From contig KV748295.1 of NCBI GenBank assembly GCA_001692895.1, positions 1 through 64,000 on the forward strand: a DNA stretch of 64,000 bases. Reading direction: 5' to 3'. The stretch is from Cenococcum geophilum 1.58 (taxonomy: Eukaryota > Ascomycota > Dothideomycetes > Gloniales > Gloniaceae). The translations under genes were made by a program, and so were the position numbers. The notes below the pieces were generated by a model. The model was not told the DNA's origin. It saw only the letters and a program-made list of their open reading frames with translations, and made no database searches. Below, piece after piece: positions 58,230-64,000 of this stretch; position 1 is the first letter of the stretch, and each line of letters begins with the position of its first letter.

Positions 58230-59640
58230 TTAATATATATATATTCTATTATAGCCATATATTATTTAGGGTATAGGCCGTTATAGAGCGCTAACTAAAT
58301 ACTTTCTATTATTAATATACTTGCTCTAGTTTAGAAGCCCACTATAAGAACTATATATCTATTACCTAATACTATACTTAATTAAGAAAAAAATAAAGGA
58401 AAGTAATATATTACTATTAGAAGAAAGTTAGAGTTTAGAGGTAAGCCTAAGTGGTTTTTAACGCCTTATATCTATAGGGCTGTTCTAGCGTTATACGTTT
58501 CTTAATTGGTAACGCACTAGTAGAGGTATATATAGAGGAGGCTCGCGGTATATTTAGTTAGATAGTTAGAGAAATTCTTAAAAGCTTTTACTTATTAATA
58601 TTAGCTTTTATACTCTCTATATTTTATATACTTAAGTATAAATATCCGGTTTCCTTTATAAATTTAATTATAGCTTTAATTATGCTAATGTCTAGCTTCT
58701 AGCGCTTAATTAGGCTATTAATATTTCTACCTTCTTTTTATCTACGTAAGTAGCCTCCTAAATATATAATAGATCCTTAAATTAATCTCTATACTACTCT
58801 TTTAGTTTAATTCTTTACTATACCCACCTCCTATAAGAGAAAAGAAAGTGCTATATTAATTCTATAAGCCTATAGTTATATAACACCGTCTTTAATATAT
58901 TAATTTTATAAAGATATTCCTTTAGAAATAACTTACTAGTCTATAGCTGCGTAAAATAGTAGCTTTTAAGCTAATTAGCTATTAGTATAATCCTACAGCC
59001 TTTTTAAGGTAGAGTACTATGTTAATCTTCCTTATAAACCTACCTGTATTAAATCTTCCCGCTAAAAGCGGTTCTATTATTATCTTAGCTTTTTTTAAGG
59101 CTTGCGTTATAAAATACTATAAAAGGCCGTCTCTTTATAGTAGCTTCTTACTCTCTAGTCTTATTACTACTTTAGTAAGCTTATTAGCCTTTTTATTTTT
59201 TATAAATCCTAAATAGCCTAAAATCTAGTATAGCGTAATATTATTTAGCTAAAGCTTTTTTAAAATCTCTATAATTATTTCCTAGTAGGCTTTAGCCCTC
59301 TAGCTCTATACTAATAGTAACGCTAATTATAAGTTAGAGAATATTCTTATACTAAAGGTAGGTATTAAAAAATTTACTTAGTTAATAACTATATATATAG
59401 GGTTTTATAACTAGTTAGCTGCCTTACTAACTACTAGAAGCTTTATAAAGTAAGCGTTAGCCTAATTAGAGCTTATTACCATTTTTAAAAGCGTTATTTT
59501 AGATAGTATAGTATATACACTAACTTCTGCCCTACTATTACGTACTAATATATTAACGTATATATTAACCTACCCTAGCTTATAGTTTTTAATAATAGTT
59601 TAAGTATGCTTTTTGTCCTTACGTTAGGAAAAAAATTTAC
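58230..59640 (-). pseudogene. LINE RNase H and C-terminal region, RIP-degraded
   Basis: The minus strand reads KAYQEIIIEILKKL, then GFIKNKKANKLTKVV (the RNase H C-terminal part, family form KADKLAK). It continues with FLKEYLYKI and HFLFSYRRWV, which matches the C-terminal zinc-type segment HFLFSCRRW of Tad-like LINEs with Cys changed to Tyr. The residues IIKFIKETGYL follow near the end. Stops are frequent. The part preceding RNase H may continue at 61462-61690, since this LINE appears to be cut by the tandem-repeat tract. Confidence 0.7.
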
Positions 59641-59649
59641 TAGTATTTT

Positions 59650-60063
59650 TGCAGTATTTAGCAGCATTTGGCGGCCAAATGCGCATTCCGCGCACTATAA
59701 CGTGTAATATATAGTATTAACTAAGGTGCGGCATACTATTGTATTTAATAATGCGGTGCAGTATACTGCTATATACTGCCGTATTTAATATTACAGTGCA
59801 GTATACTGCTATATTTAATAATACGGTATAGCTAATTACGTATTTTATACTTAATGCGCAATTAATATATAATGCCCTCCTCGCGTATTCTATATATAAT
59901 GCCCTTCTTATACATTCTGTATATAATGCCCTCCTCGCGCATTTTATACATCTTACTTACTTTAAGCAAAAAGTATTACTCTTTCTATATAGTTAGTGCA
60001 AAGTAAAGTATATTATTTTTAGATAATTTAATATAATATAGCGACGGTTCTCTTCTACTTACC
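59650..60063. repeat. Short tandem repeats (30- and 28-base units)
   Basis: Two local arrays: units around GTGCAGTATACTGCTATATT (about 59753-59835) and three units of about 28 bases beginning ATATAATGCCCTCCTCGCG (about 59867-59952). The first unit contains the palindrome GCAGTATACTGC. Non-coding. Confidence 0.7.
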
Positions 60064-60282
60064 TACCTATCTATCTATCTACTTGCCTACCTACCTACCT
60101 ACCTACCTACCTACCTACCTACCTACCTACCTACCTACCTACCTACCTACCTACCTACCTACCTACCTACCTACCTACCTACCTACCTACCTACCTACCT
60201 ACCTACCTACCTACCTACCTACCTACCTACCTACCTACCTACCTACCTACCTACCTACCTACCTACCTACCTACCTGCCTAC

Positions 60283-60334
<52 letters not shown>

Positions 60335-60440
60335 ACCTACCTATACCTACCTATCTATAACTACTATCTATATCTACCTATCTATACCTCCTATCTATGC
60401 CTACTATTTATACTTACCTATCTATGCCTACCTATCTATA
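60064..60440. repeat. (CCTA)n / (TCTA)n microsatellite
   Basis: About 45 nearly perfect CCTA units (to about 60280) grade into TCTA units and interrupted copies. The open frame through it (YLPTYLPT...) is only a result of the repeat. Confidence 0.95.
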
Positions 60441-60890
60441 ATTTAGGGGAAGAGCCGGCCCGATTAAAGGCTTTACCTAATTTAATTAATTGATTAATTA
60501 TATTGATTCGAATCGTTCTCTACGGCCGTTCGCTGGCTATATATTTAAACAGTAGTTATTTAAGGTGCCTCCCTAGAAGGCCTTAATTTAATTTGGCGAT
60601 GGGCTAATATTAAAGCTCTAGTTTAATTTAATTAATTAATTAATTAAATTGTTCGCGGTGTTCGCTGGCTAGTTATTTAAACGGTGGTTATTTAGTTTTG
60701 GCGACAGTTATTTAGTTCTAGCGACGGTTATCTAGTTCTAGTAATAGTCTTCTGCTAGCTACTATTCTAGTGCCTTTCTAGGTAGGGAGGATATAAGGAA
60801 AGAAGGAAGGGTAAAAAATAAGGTGGCTATATAGGGGTATACTTAGTAGAGGTATATATAGAGGCTATTAGGAATATAGCGTAGACCCAA
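60441..60890. repeat. AT palindromes and degenerate 20-base repeats
   Basis: Contains TTAATTAATTAATTAA-type palindromes, two related segments with TTCGCTGGCTA followed by TATTTAAACRGT, and three units of about 20 bases (GTTCTAGCGACGGTTATCTA) near 60690-60750. No coding signal. Confidence 0.6.
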
Positions 60891-61460
60891 TGCGAAGCTT
60901 TATATAGAGCCTCTATATATAGAGCTTCGTGTAAAGCCTTATATAGAGCCTCTATACGTAGAGCTTTATATAAAGCCTTATATAGAGAGCTTTATATAAG
61001 AGCTTTATATAGAGCTTCGTGCAGAGCTTCGTGTAGAACTTTATGTAGAAGTTTGTGTAGAGCTTTATGTAGAACTTTATATAGAACTTTATGTAAAACT
61101 TTATATAGAACTTTATATAGAACTTTATGTAAAACTTTATATAGAACTTTATATAGAACTTTATGTAGAACTTTATATAGAACTTTATATAGAGCTTTAT
61201 ATAGAGCTTTATATAGAGCTTTGTATAGAACTTCGTATAGAACTTTATATAGAGCTTCGTGTAGNGCTTTATATAGAACTTTATATAGAACTTCGTGCAG
61301 AGCTTTATATAGAGCTTCGTATAGAGCTTTATACAGAGCTTTATATAGAACTTTGTGTAGAACTTTATATAGAGCTTTATATAGAGCTTCGCGCAAAGCT
61401 TTATGCAGAACTTTATATAGAACTTTAAACATTATATAGAACTTTATGCAGAGCCTCTAT
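60890..61460. repeat. 12-base minisatellite, AGARCTTTATAT unit
   Basis: More than 40 imperfect copies of AGAACTTTATAT/AGAGCTTTATAT. Because 12 is a multiple of 3, long frames stay open on both strands (LYKALYKV and TLYRTLYRA repeats). They start and end inside the array and have no other coding feature, so no gene is called. One ambiguous base lies at 61265. Confidence 0.92.
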
Positions 61461-61689
61461 ATTAGGAAAAAATTTACTAGCATTTAGAATGTATTAAAAA
61501 CTTACCTTAATCTAATCTTACGGCTATATTTAACTTTCTTCTAGTATATAATCTTCTAACCTAAGGACACTATCTTCTAAATCTATTTTAAATATATTTT
61601 TATTATTACTAGAGAAATCTAGTGGCTAGTAATTATCTAATAGGTCTATTTAAATTAGAATATATTCTAAATACGTTACAAACACGTTA

Positions 61690-62476
61690 TAACTAGTTAC
61701 CTATAATAGTTGGTTCTGTTTTGGAGCCGAGAGGTAAGTTATGTGGTGGGATGAGCGATTTGGGCTCGGTTGACCACGTAATCTTATATTTTCAGCTGAG
61801 GCTGCCCCGTGCAGGGATTGTGCATTAGCGCTTATGGTAGACTCACCCTTTAACGTGGTAAGACCGATTTGCATCCACCCAAATTAGCCCCCCCGATATG
61901 TGATAGTTATCGAACATGGCCTCAGTCCTGCCTCCGCGTTTTTCTTCACGCACGTGTCTTTCTCCGCAGCAGGCACAAGGCGTGGCTAGCTGGACTGGAG
62001 CTCCTCCAAGGCCTCAACCCTTTTGACTGCGATCCGACACGCATGTGGCGACGATGTTGTGCAATGCCAGACTGTGGCATTCGCCTAGCACTTGCATCTC
62101 AGAGTTCCATCCAGCTCCGCTCTCCTTTGTGTATACGGCGCCTTCTAGACCGTGGCTGGCTAAAGAGTGAGTTCTTCATCGCGTCGAGTTGCGGTGGTAC
62201 TTTGTCACTAGTCAAACTTGTCTCCGCCGAGAGTGATTGGAACGATAAGGAGCATAGCCTTGATTCAATGGCTAGCTGAAGGCTCGCCGAGGACTTCCCA
62301 TACGCGGCAAATCCCAAGTAATTAAGGAGGCGTAGGACTAATGCGCTTGGGACTCTTGAGCTTCTCACGTCTATATAACCTAGCCTCATCTCCCTTGGAA
62401 GAGTTATCGTGTCTTGCACTTCTTCCCGGATCACAGCTCTAGCTTAAAGCAGTATCAGACTTCAAGACACATCGCC
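61690..62476 (+). promoter_or_regulatory. Upstream region of the tyrosinase gene with TATA box
   Basis: Composition returns to normal at about 61690. TATATAA lies at 62372-62378, about 100 bases before the tyrosinase ATG. ORFs in this stretch lack recognisable domains. Confidence 0.55.
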
Positions 62477-64000
62477 ATGTCCACCAGCCACGTTCTCATC
62501 CAAGGGATTCCTGTCCCGCCTGGTCAGGCTCCAGGTCTACGCAAGGAGTTCTCAGATTGGGCAACGCAGACCCCGGAGACTAGTATTCAAGTGTCTCTTT
62601 TTATTCGGGCGCTTCAGAAGTTCTACAACATCCCTTATGACCAGACACTCTCGTACTTCCAGGTCGCCGGTACACAGAACAGCCACCTTCCTTCAGTCCG
62701 TCCTGCTCACCTAGTACAGGCATACACGGCTATCCGGGAAACTTGAAATGGGATAATTCTGATCCCCCTTCGCACCAGAGGGATGCCACTCATTTGATAT
62801 ACTGCACCCACAACTTGATTACCTTCCCAACGTGGCACAGACCTTATATGTTGTTGTTTGAAGTACGTGTCGGGGTTCTATCACCGCTTCTCGTTGGACT
62901 AATGTCTGTTAGCAAACAATTTATCAGCTCATGGGCGAGGTTATTGATAACGATCTGAAATTTTACAGCGATGCCGACAAACAAGCCTGGATCAACGAAT
63001 CCACCAAGTGGAGACTGCCGTACTGGGACTGGGCACTGGCGGCTAATAAAGGCAACGTACCAGCCCTGTTCATACCGGCGTCCGTGAAAATCCGTGTCCC
63101 GGCGGCGGCGGATGGCTCGCAACCAGTACCGGAGCCCGTGGCAAACCCGCTGTACCGGTATCAACTTCAGGAGAACGGCGCGCCAAAAAAAATGGGTGAT
63201 CTGCCGAAACCCTATACTGTCGACAGTGTGACACTGAATGATGGCACGGTCTTGCCGGTACGCACAATAGCTCCGCGCAGTGCTACAATTATTGACTTTC
63301 TCAGTGGGCGCAGTGCTCTGGCACAAGCAGATGGGGCATCAAAAGTACTCAGGAACAGGACTGGTCTGACGGTGTCAACAATTACGAGGGCATAGCGGAC
63401 GCCATCAACTCGCATGACTGGTATGGTGTAAAGCCTGGCAACGACATCCTCAAGCATCCCGTCAGCGACCTGGTCTATCGGCTCCTGTCCAACGTTCAGA
63501 CGTGGGCAAACTTTTCCTCTACCGTTACTAACCCAGTCTCTAATCAAATACCTTGGGAGGAGTGGCTGTCACTCGAGTACGTCCACAATAACTTGCATGT
63601 AGGTGGTCACCGTTCATTTACTCTTGAAAGACCGACGCTAACGATGTCAGGGTTTTATTGGTGGCGACGCCTTGTATAACGGGATGGGACATATGCAGAA
63701 CGTCCCATCCGCGGCTTTCGACCCGATATTCTACATGCATCACTGGTATGACCTCAGGATCGCTGCCTCGCCGCTCTAACTTAAGCTAGCAACATCGACC
63801 GCCTGCTTGCAATCTGGCAGACCTTGAATTCAGACAGCTGGTTCGCCAGCGACGCATCCCCGCCATCCACGGACCCGCTGCCTCCCTTCCACCACCAGTT
63901 CGCCTCCGGCGCAATCGACTACTTTAAGTCCGACGACGTGCGCCAGTGGTTGAGCTTTGGCTACCAATACGACGTGTTGGAGCGTAAGTCTGGCGAGAGC
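62477..64000 (+). CDS. Tyrosinase (polyphenol oxidase), 3' end outside window
   Basis: Binuclear copper enzyme that hydroxylates monophenols and oxidises diphenols to quinones, used in melanin formation. Six exons give 427 residues so far: 62477-62669, 62720-62862, 62913-63257, 63305-63598, 63651-63745 and 63790 on. The introns are 44-52 bases, with CTAAC/CTAAT branch sites in the second, fourth and fifth. CuA ligands are His67 (AGIHGYP), His95 (YCTHN) and His104 (TWHRPY). Cys93 stands two before His95, as in the Cys-His thioether of Neurospora tyrosinase. CuB ligands are His321 and His325 (VHNNLH) and a His of YMHHCNIDR (355/356). No signal peptide, so it is probably intracellular at synthesis. 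Family members are about 600 residues with a C-terminal lid that is cleaved for activation; that part lies beyond the window. All copper ligands are intact. Confidence 0.93.

Noticed and set aside
60083-60493. Open frame of 136 codons with YLPT repeats
   Set aside because: Arises from the (CCTA)n microsatellite. It starts and ends at the tract and has no coding features.
60992-61439. Two overlapping frames of 146 and 128 codons on opposite strands
   Set aside because: Both come from a 12-base tandem repeat that never breaks frame; no promoter or non-repeat sequence supports a gene.
61869-62434. ORFs of 136 and 111 codons upstream of tyrosinase
   Set aside because: They overlap on opposite strands, lack domains and cover the likely promoter of the tyrosinase gene.
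1-64000. CRISPR arrays, rRNA genes, prophage or bacterial operons
   Set aside because: No spaced direct repeats, rRNA segments or bacterial gene organisation. Intron-bearing genes and RIP show a fungal nuclear genome.

Overview
The window looks like chromosomal DNA of a filamentous ascomycete (Pezizomycotina). The reasons are short GT-AG introns of 44-99 bases with CTAAC/CTAAT-type branch sites, a fungal tyrosinase, a fungal GT25 glycosyltransferase, Tad-type LINEs, Fot1/pogo-type transposons and chromovirus-like Gypsy elements. The repeats carry heavy C-to-T decay in CpA context (excess TpA, dense TAG/TAA stops), the signature of repeat-induced point mutation (RIP). The genus cannot be told from the sequence alone.

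Layout. Bases 1-21.8 kb are an AT-rich RIP block. It holds a Tad-type LINE split by a long-TIR MITE, then a minus-strand Gypsy element (G2, 3337-21002). A plus-strand chromovirus (G1, 6117-14067) sits inside G2. G2's right LTR is split by one Fot1/pogo element and three MITEs joined end to end through single TA dinucleotides. Bases 21.8-31.4 kb are a gene island of normal composition. It has a GT25 glycosyltransferase with one intron, a 22-codon ORF with the form of an a-factor-like lipopeptide mating pheromone precursor, an 883-residue APH/kinase-like protein and a weak hypothetical ORF. Bases 31.4-61.7 kb are a second RIP block. It holds an ORF1-only LINE copy with a 13-base target duplication, a solo LTR, a small TA MITE and a deep nest. 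In that nest, Gypsy G3a (36856-56892) contains a second copy of its own family (G3b), another Gypsy (G4) and a solo LTR. G3b contains a 141-base MITE, and G4 contains a hAT-like MITE and a solo LTR. A decayed LINE with minisatellite and microsatellite tracts closes the block. Bases 61.7-64 kb return to normal composition with a six-exon tyrosinase gene cut by the window end.

Element borders were set from matching LTR lengths and target-site duplications read directly: 5 bases for LTR elements, TA for Tc1/pogo-type elements, 8 bases for the hAT-like element, 13 bases for the LINE copy. They give a relative insertion order. Long elements (roughly 2 kb and up) are RIP-mutated, and their catalytic codons are repeatedly changed (Asp to Asn, Cys/His to Tyr). 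Most short late insertions (about 140-670 bases) look intact, which fits a length threshold for RIP. RIP acts in the sexual cycle, and the island between the two blocks carries a candidate pheromone gene. That is suggestive of a sexually competent lineage, although a link between the two is only inference.
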